64,000 nucleotides of DNA, taken from Aquarana catesbeiana (lineage: Eukaryota > Chordata > Amphibia > Anura > Ranidae). The position numbers were made by a program, and so were the translations under genes. Positions 37,140-50,344 of this stretch are shown in pieces. The stretch covers positions 94,715,110 through 94,779,109 of the forward strand of contig NC_133325.1 in NCBI RefSeq assembly GCF_042186555.1. The letters run 5' to 3'. The stretch's first letter is position 1. Each line of letters starts with the position of its first letter. The notes below the pieces were generated by a model. That model searched no databases. It saw only the letters and a list, made by a program, of their open reading frames with translations, and had not been told where the DNA came from.

Positions 37140-37740
37140 TGTAGCGCCACCCCCGAAGGAGCCGCTTGGTAAATTTGGGTTCTCTGATCTCCACCTCAAC
37201 CCCAAGAATGACTTCAGCCCCTCTGGCACACCTGAATTAAATTGCTGCAAACACATTTAAAGACACATGTGGAAAATACTGTTATCCTGGTTGTGGATTA
37301 TCACCAAAAACCGACACACACCTGGTAGTGATAAACAAATTGAATTTAATATTATCATGGTTTAAAGCATATAGAAGCTTACAACACTGTTAAACCTTTC
37401 TGCAAAGAATTAATACATTCGAAAACACAACTTTCAATACTTAGCAACTGTAAATTTAGAAAAGGGCAGTCTATATGCTCATAACACAGACGCTGAGAGG
37501 GAGGAGAGAAGAGGAGGAGAGAAGATCTATCAACTTCTCAGCTCCTGCTGGGCCTCAAACACCATTAAAAGTAACAATACAAAAAAAAAAAGAGTTAATA
37601 GGTACAGTAAGCACAGTTTTGTAACGTTACAGGTCCTGAGTTGAAGGGTACTAGTGACAGTCTGCTTTGAAATCTTTGCCTGGGAGGAACTTGCTGATGG
37701 TATAACCTGTGACATGAAACTGTCTTCCACAAACTCACCT
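37140..37740 (-). mobile_element. LTR edge of the TGTAGC...GCTACA family, other end not found
   Basis: TGTAGCGCCACCCCCGAAGG and GAGCCGCTTGG match the terminal 30-40 bases of the minus-strand solo LTR at 48075-49109 (TGTAGCACTAACCCCCGAAG, GAGCTGCTG). The next ~600 bp may belong to the same LTR but its other boundary is not recognisable. Confidence 0.45.
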
Positions 37741-38682
37741 TAGTAACAGAGTTTGACTGTTCCTCACCCAGTTTTAAGCTGGTAACTTGCGTTTAGTCAC
37801 GTTTTGTTTATGGTCATCTTTCATTTTTGGCTATTATGAAAAAAAAATTTTTTTTTTCAATCGCTTCTAAACGCAAACGCTGCAAAACACGGCTAAACGC
37901 GGCATGTAAACGCGGCAAAACGGATGTTTTAAATGTGGGTTACTATCTGTCAAGTTAAATCGTTCAGGAGAGGTTGTAAAAACGTTCCGTGTACATTAAG
38001 CCTTAATGGCTGTTTCAAACTACATATGAAATAGATGATTGTTAGCACCTGTTTGGTAAAATTGGTTAATCATCCATCTGACTCTAATCCTACAAAATCC
38101 CTGACTTTGTGCAAAGCGAGCTTAGCACAGAGGACCCCATGCCCTGAGGGAATGCAGGGTTTTCAAACAATGAGGTGAGAGGTGATGGGTCGGAGGAGAG
38201 AAAAGCGCTAAGACCTTTCTTGTACCACACATGGAGGGCAACAAGTGTCAGGGGGAAGAGGAATGAAGCCAATTGAGATGGCATTTGTAGCCCCAGAGGA
38301 GGGCCCTAAGTTCAACAGGGGTTAAATCCTGCTCCACCATTGTTGATGCTTTAGTAAAGGGGCAAGGAAACCATTCATACATGCTAGTAATGTGGCTTTA
38401 TGGTAGAGTTCATAATCAGGTAGGCTAACCCCACCTTGAAGTTTCGGGAAAGCTGAGTCATTTGTGTCATATTCTTGAGAGGCTACGGTTCCATATAAAG
38501 TGTATCGATAAGGAGTGCAGGGATATGAAGAAATATTTGGGTACGGATATAGGGACAATCTGAAATAAATAGGATCATTTTGGAAGAGTATCCATTTTCA
38601 AAGTATAAAATATATATTTTTGAAAACATTCTTTCTTTACAGCATTTCTTCACACCTGCTTAGAACTTTTGCACAGTAATAT
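37741..38682. other. unassigned DNA
   Basis: No recognised feature. A poly-A/poly-T junction lies near 37840-37858. Confidence 0.4.
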
Positions 38683-38684
38683 AT

Positions 38685-39312
38685 ACACTATAGTGTCAAA
38701 AGTATTAGTACGCCTGCCTTAACACGCACATGAACTTGATCCCGGTCTTGATCCGTAGGGGTCAATATTGAGTTGGCCCAACCTTTGCAGCTATAACAGC
38801 TTTAACTCTTCTGGGAATGTTGTCCAAAAGGTTTAGGAGTGTGTCTATGGGAATGTTTGATCATTCTTCCAGAAGCACGATTATGAGGTCGGCCACTGAT
38901 GTTGGACGAGAAGGCCTGGCTCGCAGTCTCTGCTCTAATTCATCCCAAAGGTGTTCTATCGAGTTGAGGTCAGGACTCTGTGCAGGCCAGTCAAGTTCCT
39001 CCACCTTAAACTCGCTCATCCATGTCTTTATGGACCTTGCTTTGTGCACTGGTGCGAGGTCATGTTGGAACAGGAAGGGGCCATCCCCAAACTGTTCCCA
39101 CCAAGCTGGGAGCATGAAATTGTCCAAAATGTCTTGGTATGCTGACGCGTTAAGAGTTCCCTTCACTGGGATTAAGGGGCCAAGCCCAACCCCTGAAAAA
39201 CAACCCCACATCATAATCCCCCCTCCACCAAATGATTTGAACCAGTCAGGGTCAGGTGTGTATTTTCCCCTAACTATTCTCCTCTTCCAGAAATCACAGT
39301 AGCATGACAATA
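38685..39312 (-). mobile_element. 5'-truncated Tc1 transposon
   Basis: The terminal repeat at 38685 (CACTATAGTGTCAAAAGTAT) and the following non-coding zone match the arms of the palindromic Tc1 at 24727. Only the 3' half of the transposon remains; it stops near 39312, about 25 bp before the hAT MITE begins at 39338. Confidence 0.85.
38861..39310 (-). pseudogene. Tc1-like transposase, C-terminal half
   Basis: A 149-residue open frame corresponds to the C-terminal half of a Tc1/mariner DDE transposase, the enzyme that cuts and joins transposon ends at TA sites. Visible motifs, in order, are GGGGIMMWGCFSGVG (about residues 33-47), FQHDLAPVHKAR with the second catalytic Asp (about 92-103), and WPAQSPDLNSIEHLWDELE with the third acidic residue (about 117-135). 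Full-length relatives have about 340 residues, so the helix-turn-helix DNA-binding region and the first catalytic Asp are missing. The frame itself has no stop up to the truncation. It cannot be an active enzyme. Confidence 0.85.
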
Positions 39313-39337
39313 ATGTCGCAATTGCACTAGTGTGAAC

Positions 39338-41644
39338 TAGGGATGAGCTTTATGTTCGGGTCGAACATGAGTTCGACTCGAACATTGGCTGTTCGCCCGT
39401 TCGCCGAATAGCGAACAATTTGGGGTGTTCGCGGCAAATTCGAAAGCCGCGGAACACCCTTTAAAAGTCTATGGGAGAAATCAAAGGTGCTAATTTTAAA
39501 GGTTAATATGCAAGTTATTGTCATAAAAAGTGTTTGAGGACCTGGGTCCTGCCCCAGGGGACATGTATCAATGCAAAAAATGTTTTAAAAAGGCTGTTTT
39601 TTTGGAAGCAGTGATTTTAATAATGCTTAAAGTGAAACATTAAAAGTGAAATATTCCTTTAAATTTAAATACCTGGGGGTGTCTATAGTATGCCTGTAAG
39701 GTGGCTCATGTTTCCCATGTTTACAACAGTCCCTGCACAAAATGACATTTCTAAAGGAAAAAAAGTTATTTAAAAGTACTCGTGGCTATTAATGAATTGT
39801 CGGGTCTCTGCAATACACATAAAAGTCATTGAAAAAAACGGCATGGGATTCCCCCACAGTCCATTACCAGGCTCTTTGGGTCTGGTATCAATATTAAGAG
39901 GAACCCCAAACCAAAATGTAAAAAAAAATGGTGTGGGGGTCCCCCACAAAATCCATACCAGGCCCTTCAGGTCTGGTATGGATTTTAAGGGGAACCCTCG
40001 CCAAAATTTTCTAAAAAATGGTGTGGGGGGTCCCCCTAAAAATCCATACCAGACCCTTATCCGAGAACGCAACTTGGCAGGCCGCAGAAAAAGAGGGGGG
40101 GACGAGAGAGCGCCCCCCCTCCTGAACCATACCAGGCCACATGCCCTCAACATGGACAAGGGCCTCTTGCCCGGTGGTTGTGGGGGTCTGCGGGCGGGGG
40201 GCTTATCAGAATCTGGAAGCCCCCTTTAACAAGGGGACCCCAGATCCCAGCCCCCCATGTGAATTGGTAATGGGGTACAAATGGTGTCAGAGGGGGGTTG
40301 GGTCACCAGGGGGAAAGCCATAGGGAAGTCCTCGTGCGTCAGAGGGGGCTGGGTCACTGGGTGGCCCCGCCCTCAGATATATAAGAACTGTCACAGAACA
40401 GAAGCGTCACACTGCGGGAGCCTCCCATTGAGGTAGATCGTCCGGAGGACGAAGCGGGGAAGAAGAAGCCGGAGGAAGATGCTGGACGAGAAGACCGGAG
40501 CAAGAAGTAGAGGACCAGAGAAAGAGGCAGAGGGGGGAAGAACAAGACGGAGTAAGAAAACCTAAGGAATACCAGAAGAAGGTGGAAGAAATAGCGGGGA
40601 AAGAAGAGGACATTAATAAAGGAATTGTCAAAAACCGGCTACTGTCTTTTTTAACATTTTTGACACTTTTTTTGTGAAATGGTAGGGGTACATTTGTACC
40701 CCATTACCAATTCACATGGGGGGGCAGGATCTGGGGGTCCCCTTGTTAAAGGGGGCTTCCAGATTCTGATTAGCTCCCCGCCCGCAGACACCCACAACCA
40801 CCAAGGGTTGTGGGGATGAGACCCATGTCCCCATCAACATGGGGACATCCTCCCCATGTTGAGGGCATGTGGCCTAGTACGGTTCAGGAGAGGGGGGCAC
40901 GCTCTTGTCCCCCTTCTTTTCCTGCGGCCTGCTAGGTTGCATGCTCGAATAAAGGTCTGGTATGAATTTTGAGGGGGACCCCGACGCCATTTTTTAAATA
41001 AATTTTGGTGCGGGGTTCCCCTTAATATCCATACCAGACCTGGAGGGCCTGGTATGGAATTTGGGGGGACCCCACGCATTTTTTAAAAAAATTTTGGTTC
41101 GGGGTTCCCCCTAATATTCATACCAGACCCAAAGGGCCTGGTAATGGACTGTCGGGGGAATCCCATGCCGTTTTTTTCAATGACTTTTATGTGTATTGCA
41201 GAGACCCGACAATTCATTAATAGCCGTGAGTACTTTTAAATGACTTTTTTCCTTTAGAAATGTCATTTTGTGCAGGGACTGTTGTAAACAAGGGAAACAT
41301 GCGCCACTTTACAGGCATACTATAGACACCCCCCAGGAACAAAATTTAAATGAATATTTCACTTTTTTTGTTTCACTTTTAGCATTATTAAAATCACTGC
41401 TCCCGAAAAAACGGCCATTTTTAAAACTTTTTTTGCATTGATACATATTCCCTCGGGCAAGACCCAGGTCCCCAAACACTTTTTATGACAATAACTTGCA
41501 TATAAGCCTTTAAAATTAGCACTTTTGATTATTCATGTTTGTGTCCCATAGACTTTAACGGTGTTCACGTGTTCGAACAAATTTTTTTTGCCTGTTCGCA
41601 TGTTCTGCTGTGAACCGAACAGGGGGGTGTTCGGCTCATCCCTA
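39338..41644. mobile_element. large foldback hAT MITE, 2307 bp
   Basis: Both ends read TAGGGATGAGC inward (39338-39348 and inverted at 41634-41644). Flanks GTGTGAAC (39330-39337) and TTGTGAAC (41645-41652) agree at seven of eight bases, so this is a hAT insertion. The two halves are long inverted repeats: TTGCATTGATACATATTCCC, ATAACTTGCATATAAGCC, GACCCGACAATTCATTAATA and ATACCAGACCCAAAGGGCC on the right all have inverted partners on the left. A GC-rich core with GGGGACCCC-type blocks contains no transposase; frames there are artefacts. The subterminal sequence matches the 3' end of the hAT transposase relic at 46040-46380. Confidence 0.85.
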
Positions 41645-41652
41645 TTGTGAAC

Positions 41653-44600
41653 CAAGCCTAAACTATTATAGTTTACCCTTTAATGCATATGCTAGTGTTG
41701 TGTGCCTCTATAATATGTGTTCCTTGCTATGGAGGTGCCACCATGTTACTGCTAACCCCTTTACAACATATCTCTTTATGGTTCCCTTATATAAAGTGGG
41801 CTGGGCCTACTGGCACTGAAGCTGTGACTAAATTGGAATGGTTTTGGGGCTTATTTATAACAAGGGCCTAACAAAGTACACCTAAATCATAATATGCTTT
41901 TCCCATGTGTAGGCAGATGCATTCTATTTTCTCCACTGCAGGTGGCGCAGCAGCAGTGCAGAGGGAGAGGAAGTCAAGAGGAACATGGTTCTGTTGCATT
42001 CTGTTGTTCATCTGTGAGAGTCCCGGGCCGGGCTGTCTTCCGCCGGACCTCTTATGAACTGTTATATTTTGACTACAATACAAGTTCTTTCTATTGCATC
42101 TGGACTGTGTATGAGTTACTGCCACTGCACCACGCTGCACCCTCCCCCCCCCCCCCCAACACACACACACACACACTACTTCATGCAGAATAAGCCCTTC
42201 TATCCTTTACTGCCAACAAGGCTACCATTTTTTCCTCTGTTTGATTTGCAGTTGCCATGGTGCTGTTCGAGATTAGTTATGACACCAGCCATTTGATGGA
42301 TTGACAGTGCGCCTGAGATCAAATGCAACTGTGACAGCTATCATGCACAGCATGCCTTGAATGTAACTGTTTTGGGAAACCATTACATTGATGATTTAGT
42401 TCCGCTTTAATAATAACAATTAGTGGGCAAATGAAAAATGGTAGCTAATGAGGTCTTGTATGGGAATCCCTGGCAGAGAGTTTAATGATTTTGAGTAACA
42501 TGCCCTATATGAGACTTCTTCCATGCTTCCAACATCTTCCCCCTCCTTACACTATACAAAGAGTAAATTTGAATTCAAGAATAACTCTGGAGAAAATAGA
42601 GAAACGTCTAGGGCCATTACCTAAATTTTACATCAATGTCAGCTAAAACAAGTATTAAATAAACTATAGATTCATGTTTGGCTGGCAAATGTGGTTAAAG
42701 CAGTGTGGGGGGAGGGGGGGTGACCCTGGAAATTTATTTCACTTATCCCATTTGATTATTTTCTCTAAAATACATTTCAGAGACTTCTATGTGACAATAT
42801 AATAATTAAATTAAATTACATCTCTCCAGCCCATGGAGAAGGCTCACGTAACCCAAAGGGGCCACAAATACGCTTTTCTTAGAGTTAATTTTGTGATGTG
42901 ATAGGTTGCTGAAGTTGGTATGATTAGGTGTTGTTCTTGGCAACCTGTCCCCGAACAGCTAGTTAAAATGAATTCTGGCCTTTGCAACTTTACATCACAA
43001 TATAAAAATACACTGTTTCCAAAATACCTGTTCCCATGCACTCAGTTAGGTTTTTTTTTTATGAGGGTATAATACATTTTCCATTTGAACAGACAAATAG
43101 TTAATGTGTTTTGGTAATAATTTTCAAGGCATTTCATTCAATGAGCCCTTTGGATAAATAAACACGATGGTGGGCAAAGGAAAATGGACACCGCGACCTT
43201 TGTAGTTTGAAACATCTGGAAAGATGACTGACCACCTGGAAACCTGGAGCAGATGACATTTAAGTTTCCATTGGAAGCGCTTTATTTTATTTTAAGAAGT
43301 GGCATAAGAGGGAGAAGATTCAACCTAATTTCACAGTTGTAATATGTACAGTACATAATAGTGGTGCTGGGATGGAAAACCATATCTGGTCTTCAAACAG
43401 GAAAGATTTTAAGATACCTCAAGCCAGGCCCGGCCTGGCAGTTTGGTATCTCTGGGTATTTACCACTTTTTCTCCAAAAACTGGAAAATAATGGGCAAAT
43501 TATTCAAGCGTAGGGGTGAGGTTTGGGTTTGCAGTTACCATGAGTTTGAGGCAGATTGTGATGGTTCTTGGTCCTGGAGAATTTACAGGCAGATTCGTTT
43601 TTAACCATTATACACTGCATGGCCCTTGAGGTATGGCCAGCAGGCTTAGAATGGCCAATAAGAGCCTGTCAGGAAAGTCCCTGCTCTGGCGCGTGCCTGT
43701 GTGTGCCGGTGCGCGTGTGCCTGTGTGCGCTATGGTGCGTGTATGGTGCGCGCTGGTGCAGTGCGTGCCTGTGCATGCTGGTGCATGTGCGCTCGCGGTG
43801 CTTGGTGCCAATCAGTCTGTTTAAACTGGAAGTGCACTCCGGATCAGTGCGTTCTGATCTGCAGCTCCCTGTGACCCTTACTCCTGTTTACCTGTCTTGT
43901 ACATTTGATCTCCTGACGACCCAGCTTGCCCTTTAGATTCTCCTTGTCTTCTGTCTGCACCTGACCTCAGCCTGCCTTTGACTTTGAACCCGTCTGCTCC
44001 TCTGGTACCTTGTTGGCCGCCCGTTATTGACCCAGCCTGTGACCTGACCTGTTTGCCCTGCATCTGCTCCAGCATCATCTGCCTGTGCATCTGCCTGCTT
44101 TTCTGCGGTTCAGTTGGTGATCATCTCCCCTGCATCTGGGATCCAAGAGCCGCCGTTCCTGCAACTAACCGGCCAGGCTCTCATACCACTCTGTACTCCT
44201 GTGCCTCCTGTTTGCTCTACCAGGGCCCACGAGTCAGATACGTAAGGGAGACCTTCCTCTGCTCCATTGGGCTCATCAGCCTGGTACGTGAAAGTCTGAC
44301 AGAGCCAGACCCTTAATATAAGGGGACACAAGGCATTCATAATGTCAGTGAACTGAAATCTGTTGTAGGAAAGAAGGGAAAAGTGGACAAACTGTGCAGG
44401 GAGAGATTCTCATTGTTTTTTGTTTTTGTAATTTTGCAGCAAGGCTTCTCTTTAAAGAAACTTTGCTTTTGTTTTAAAGGTGGTATATTTGGGATTTAAA
44501 TTTTTTTTGGTGGATTTTAAATGTTTTGTTTTATGTAGATAGGATTTTTTTTTTAAGTTTTGGATGTTGTTACTGATCATCTGTTCTTGGAGCTGCCTGT

Positions 44601-44660
44601 TGTTCATAGCACACATCTAAACTACTTAAAATTTTATCACTCACATTCATTGTACCCCCT
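41653..44660. other. unassigned DNA with simple repeats
   Basis: A C(16) run followed by (CA)n occupies 42145-42176. A GTGCGTGCCTGTGTGC-type minisatellite occupies 43684-43800. 43800-44320 is rich in CTG/CCTG words. No domain is recognised in the overlapping frames. Part of 44390-44670 could be an intron or the 5' zone of the hAT relic that follows, since a TTATTCCCATAG acceptor-like site lies at 44660-44671. Confidence 0.4.
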
Positions 44661-44672
44661 TATTCCCATAGA

Positions 44673-45516
44673 CACAGGAGGAGAGGGGAGGAGGAGGAGG
44701 ATTCTGGCACTTTCATAGGCTTCGAAGAAGAGGAAGACATACGTCAAACTATAAGCAGTGGCTTTCCAACCCCAGGACCCTTGGGAGTAGTACGTGGCTG
44801 GGAGGAGGAAGTTCCTGATGCTGTTATCCTGCGTGACCCCGAAGAGTCTGCTTCTCAAGCCTCGGCAAATTTGAGGCGCGTGGGCAACCTCATGCTTCAA
44901 AGCCTGCGAAAGAACCCAAGAATATGTGGCATAAAGGAGAAGGATGATTACTGGTTGGCAACCCTCCTTGACCACCGTTATAAGAGGAAGGTCTCAAAAC
45001 GTATCCCGTCCCCACAGACGGTGCAGAAGATAAAATTTCTTGAGGACACATTAAAGAGGATTTTATTGAACGTTTTTACTGACTCCAGTAGGTTACAGTG
45101 TGGTGGAAAATGTCGTTTTGAGTGTTCTGTTGGTAAAGAGAGGAGCGCCTAAGTGAGGCATTTCAGAATTTTTTTAGTTTTTGCCGCCCAGGGCTTTCAG
45201 CTACCACATCCCATCGGCAGCGTCTGCATCACATGGTGGACGATTACCTATGGGGCCAAAACAGAGATGGAGAGCTTTCCAGCTGACGATCCACTGACTT
45301 ACTGGGTCATGAGAATAGACCACTGGCCAGAACTTGCCCAGTATGCTATTGAGTTGTTGGGCTGCCCTGCATCCAGGGTGCTTTCAGAACGGGCATTCAG
45401 TGCTACAGGAGGTTTCGTTACTGATCATAGAATGCGTGGACCATTTGACTTTTATAAAAATGAATCAGTCCTGGATTAGCAGCTATGAAGCCCCTGATGC
45501 CGATGTCACTGATTAA
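44673..45516 (+). pseudogene. hAT transposase, C-terminal half, broken
   Basis: The reading frame begins just after an acceptor-like CCATAG with a Glu-rich linker (44691-44720), then an RDPE segment and RRVGNLMLQSLRKNPRICG, KEKDDYWLATLLDHRYKRKV (about 44937-45000), the lineage of RNase-H-fold hAT enzymes. The dimerisation region follows: DPLTYWVMRIDHWPELAQYA and CPASRVLSERAFSATGG (45289-45410). The frame is broken by a TAA at 45150, a +1 shifted segment at about 45151-45276, and another shift after 45430. hAT transposases are usually 600-800 residues; the N-terminal BED finger and first catalytic residues are absent. This is a dead fossil but identifies the MITE family. Confidence 0.85.
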
Positions 45517-45604
45517 GTCTTTTTGGGATGTGGAATCTCTGCAGGACTTTGAGGCTTTGAGGGTGTTCAATCATTTCATCTGGAAAAATGTTTTTGGTAT
45601 AGGT

Positions 45605-45890
45605 TTCATGGGCACAATTAACACCCAAAAAACAATTTTTCTGCACCTGTTTGACAGGTGCATATCATTGCAATTTTTACAGCAAGGCCAATGCTTGCTT
45701 TCATCAAGAGTACCTCTAAAAGGTTACGGTGGGAAGGCACCACCGACACCCAAAGACCAATTTTTCTGCATCTGTTTGACAGGTGCATATCATTGCAATT
45801 TTTTACAGCAAGGCCAATTCTTGCTTTCATCAAGATTACCAAAGACCAATTTTTATGCACTTGTTACTTCTATGCAAAGTCAAAGTGACA
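45605..45890. repeat. tandem repeat in the hAT 3' region, with palindromic unit
   Basis: Two long units (starting near 45625 and 45748) and a partial third (45838) share CAATTTTTCTGCA, GACAGGTGCATATCATTGCA, TTTTTACAGCAAGGCCAAT and GCTTTCATCAAG. Unit 1 contains a perfect hairpin TGCACCTGT-TTG-ACAGGTGCA at about 45642-45662. Spacing is about 123 and 90 bp. Confidence 0.75.
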
Positions 45891-46380
45891 CCAGAATGTA
45901 TCCAAAAAATCTCATTGTGGCCTCATCATTCACACTGGCTCCCCAGCTGTTGCTTAGCAAAATAAAGGCAGCTTGCAGGGAAAATTTCATTTTTTTGAGC
46001 TTTGTAGATGCAATTATTGCTTCTACAGATCTGCCACATTACAGGTAGACTAAGGGGACCCCCCCCCCCCCCCCCATGCACTATATTAGAAGAATTTTTT
46101 ATTTTTACGCTTTCACTCTAAAAATCAAAAAATCACTGCTCATTTAAAAATGAAGTTTTTTACAAACTTTTTTCTTATTGATACATGTCCCCCAGGGCAG
46201 GACCTGGACCCCTATAACCATTGTATGCCCAATTACTTGCATATAAGCTTTCAAAATGGGCACTTTTTTTGACGTTCTGGTCTCATTGACTTTAATGGGG
46301 TTCGTCATTCGGGTCCGAACTTTTGCGGTGTTCGGAAGTTCTGGTGCGAACCGAACAGGGGTCTGTTTGGCTCAACCCTA

Positions 46381-46770
46381 GTCACCAGTACGGTATTTAT
46401 AAACTGAAATCATATCCCCTCTCAAGCATCTCTTCTCCGGAGAGAATAAGTTCAGTGCTCGCAACCTTCCCTCATAACTAATATCCTCCAGACCCTTTAT
46501 TAGCTTTGTTGCCCTTCTTTGTACACGCTCCATTTCCAGTACATCCTTCCTGAGGACTGGTGCCCAGAACTGGACAGCATACTCTAGGTCGGACCAGAGT
46601 CTTGTAGAGTTGGAGAATTATCGCTTTATCCCTGGAGTTAATCCCCTTTTTAATGCATGCCAATATTCTGTTTGCTTTGTTAGCAGCAGCTTGGTATTGC
46701 ATGCCATTGCTGAGCCTATCATCTACTAGGACCCCCAGGTCCTTTTCCATCCTAGATTCCCCCAGACTGT
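46381..46770 (-). mobile_element. CR1-like LINE fragment, reverse transcriptase tail
   Basis: Minus-strand translation gives EKDLGVLVDDRLSNGMQYQ, ANRILACIKKGINSRDK and ILQLYKTLVRPR from 46750 back to about 46600, then after a frameshift a SYEGRLRALNLFSPEKR-like block and a VYKY-like block near 46400. This is the thumb and tail of a CR1/L2-type ORF2 reverse transcriptase. It is cut exactly at the hAT right end (46380), and its 3' portion is not seen on the far side. Confidence 0.75.
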
Positions 46771-46778
46771 GAATAGAC

Positions 46779-46838
46779 TGTCACGTTATAAATTGGAGTG
46801 CATAAGGATGTCACGTTATAAATTGGAGTGCATAAGGA
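46779..46838. repeat. exact 30-bp tandem duplication
   Basis: A 30-bp unit starting TGTCACGTTATAAATTGG occurs twice back to back without differences, so it is a recent slippage or duplication event. Confidence 0.9.
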
Positions 46839-48010
<1,172 letters not shown>

Positions 48011-48074
48011 TTTTTTTTTCATGGACACTTATTTTGGTTTCACGATTTTCATTAGTGCACTACTGTGAAACGTA

Positions 48075-49109
48075 TGTAGCACTAACCCCCGAAGGAGCTG
48101 CTGATTTAAATTGGCTTACCGTTACCTCACCGTTCCACCGTATCCGTCACAGGGGTCCCAATAGAAGAATGTTCAATTATGTCTTTACCAAACACTCAGT
48201 TCCTGTAGTTCCAATTCTTTTATTCAACAAAGTCACATAAAGGGATGGAGGGTTAAGGGAGATTCAGGTACCTGGTATTTGCGGATCAGGGTATTTCTTC
48301 TATCCAGAGAACAAACGGTTTCTACAACTGGATATAGCAATCACCAGATAGGCCTCTCTCACTGACCTAGCAGCCGGTGCAATGCTCGGACATAGTCTCT
48401 GCCACAGACTTGATAAATCATGTTATGATCGTTACACAATCCTCTGCCACAGGAATGGTGTAAACAAACTTTTGCAAGATTAAAGCTTAACTGCACAGTA
48501 TCAGTTTCTTTCAGCCGATACTGTGAGGTAGGTGACCCGAGTTGCATCCTTCAATTGAGTTTTCAGGCTCCTCCTGAGATACCAGCATACTTTGCTCGGT
48601 CACCTCCAGGAAAGTCCTTCCCTGGTTTCCTTAAATCGATCGGCTTCTCCCCGCAGGCAAGACAGCACTGGACCACCCTCTGGATCAGCAGGCCCCAGAA
48701 CTCCTAGGCCTACTTCTGCAGTAACAAGCCCTTGGGCCAGCCGGCCCTGAGACAGCAGAGCTGTCACAGCACACCTTGGGCCAGGAGGGACTTCAGGTCA
48801 GGAACAACGAAACCCCAACAAATTGGCGCCTGTACCTTAAGTACCCTTACCCAGAATGCACGGCGAGTGAACCACTCCCACCGGTTATTTCTGAGTAAAA
48901 GGGGTACCCAAAGCATCCAGCCTGTTGCATTTCCAACACTTACCGGTGGCTACAGCAACACCCATGGCCAAGTGGAAACTGACACAATCCAGCTGAACTG
49001 GTACAGAAACCAGAGAATTTACCATAATCAGTCTGAGCTAAACTCTACAGCTTCAGACAAACCTAAATTTACATAAACAGCACCTGCACGACAGGAGCAG
49101 GGCACTACA
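48075..49109 (-). mobile_element. solo LTR, minus strand, 1035 bp
   Basis: Begins TGTAGCACTAACCCCCGAAG and ends GGCACTACA, so in minus orientation it runs TGTAGTGCC...GTTAGTGCTACA. Flanks CGTA (48071-48074) and CTTA (49110-49113) differ at one base. Read on the minus strand, AATAAA (48219-48224) lies about 145 bp before the 3' end, the same spacing as in the plus-strand LTR at 61622. Shared internal blocks include CTGTGGCAGAGGAT and GTCTGTGGCAGAGACT, GGCTGCTAGG and GTGAGAGAGGCCTATC. No gag, pol or env sequence adjoins it. Whether the parent was Gypsy-like or retroviral is not decided by the LTR alone. Confidence 0.8.
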
Positions 49110-49113
49110 CTTA

Positions 49114-49551
49114 TATTCGTTATTGCATGTTATATGTTTCACCTATTTTATTTAAAATAATAATTTCTTAAAACATTATGCCCCTTGTAGAAAAATACTT
49201 TTTTTTAGATGTTAATTGCAAGATGGGCTTTGTAATTCTAACTACTTTTCATATATTATGAACCTCATTGACATTTACAAAAAGAGAGAGCCCCATGGTG
49301 AATTAGGCATAGTTGCAGTGTTTCCTGGATAGCATCAATAGGCCACTGACTGATTTTGCTCTGCCTACCACTGAATTTCCACTGCTGCTGCTAAAATGAA
49401 AAATTACAGCATGACTTGATAAAGGACAAACTATTTCTACAGCCACTCTTCTCTACAACAACATGATTTTGCCACATATTGGATTTATGCATTTAATAAA
49501 ACCATAATGTTCAAGGTAGCTCCTATACCCTACCAGCTTCTTATCATAGTC
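49114..49551. other. unassigned AT-rich DNA
   Basis: No recognisable feature between the solo LTR and the Harbinger target site. Confidence 0.4.
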
Positions 49552-50344
49552 TAATGCCCCGTACACACGGTCAGATTTTCCGATGGACAATGTCCGATCG
49601 GAGCGTGTTGTCGGAAATTCCGACCGTGTGTGGGCGCCATCGGACATTTTCCATCGGATTTTCCGACACACAAAGTTGGACAGCAGGAGATAAAATTTTC
49701 CGACAACAAAATCCGATCGCGTCAATTCCGACCGTGTGTGGCCTGTTCCGACGCACAAAGTGCCACGCATGCTCAGAAGAAATTCCGACACGGGACAGCT
49801 CGTTCTGGTAAACTTAGCGTTCGCAATGGATACAGCACTTTCGTCACGCTGCAATGTTCAAAATGGTTTAATACAGCGCACTCTCTTCTTCTTTATAATG
49901 TGACAAGAATTAAGTCGTTTTGATGCTCATATTCACACACACTTCTCACAAACTTTTCTTTGTGTTTTTTTAGTGGGATTCCCTCAATATATTGTTATTA
50001 GTTGTCACATCTGACAGTTTTATATTTTTTATGGTTTTTTTTTTTGGATTTTAAGCCTTTTTTTTTCTTTAATGTTTGGATTTTTTCCAAGGCTGATCTT
50101 TGTTCAATGTTATTTTTATTTTTACTCCAGAATATTTTTGTGTGTGTTTTGTGTGTCAAGTTACCCCAACACCATTATTATCTTTTATTATTTAATCTCC
50201 AGGAGATTTTTTGTTGTTGGTGTCCCTTGTTCATTTCACATTGTATATTTGAAATGTACCTGAATCCTCACAAACAAACTGTCATTTTTGAAGGAAAACA
50301 CATAGGAGAGTATAATTCAAAACAAAAATCCTTTATTAAGGGAT

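Larger units (their letters stand above)
44673..46380 (+). mobile_element. hAT transposon relic, 3' part with terminal repeat
   Basis: Contains the C-terminal half of a hAT transposase gene, a 3' non-coding zone with a tandem repeat, and a right end reading GGCTCAACCCTA at 46369-46380, a one-base variant of the TAGGGATGAGC end of the MITE at 39338. The last 340 bp (CATTACAGGTAGACTAAGG, ATTGATACATGTCCCCCAGG, ATTACTTGCATATAAGC, GAACCGAACAGGGGTC) match the subterminal region of that MITE family. The 5' end and target duplication were not found. It abuts a CR1 fragment exactly at 46380, as if it had inserted into it. Confidence 0.8.

Noticed and set aside
43568..43936. 122-residue frame rich in Cys and Val
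   Set aside because: Follows a GTGCGTGCCTGTG minisatellite; compositional artefact.
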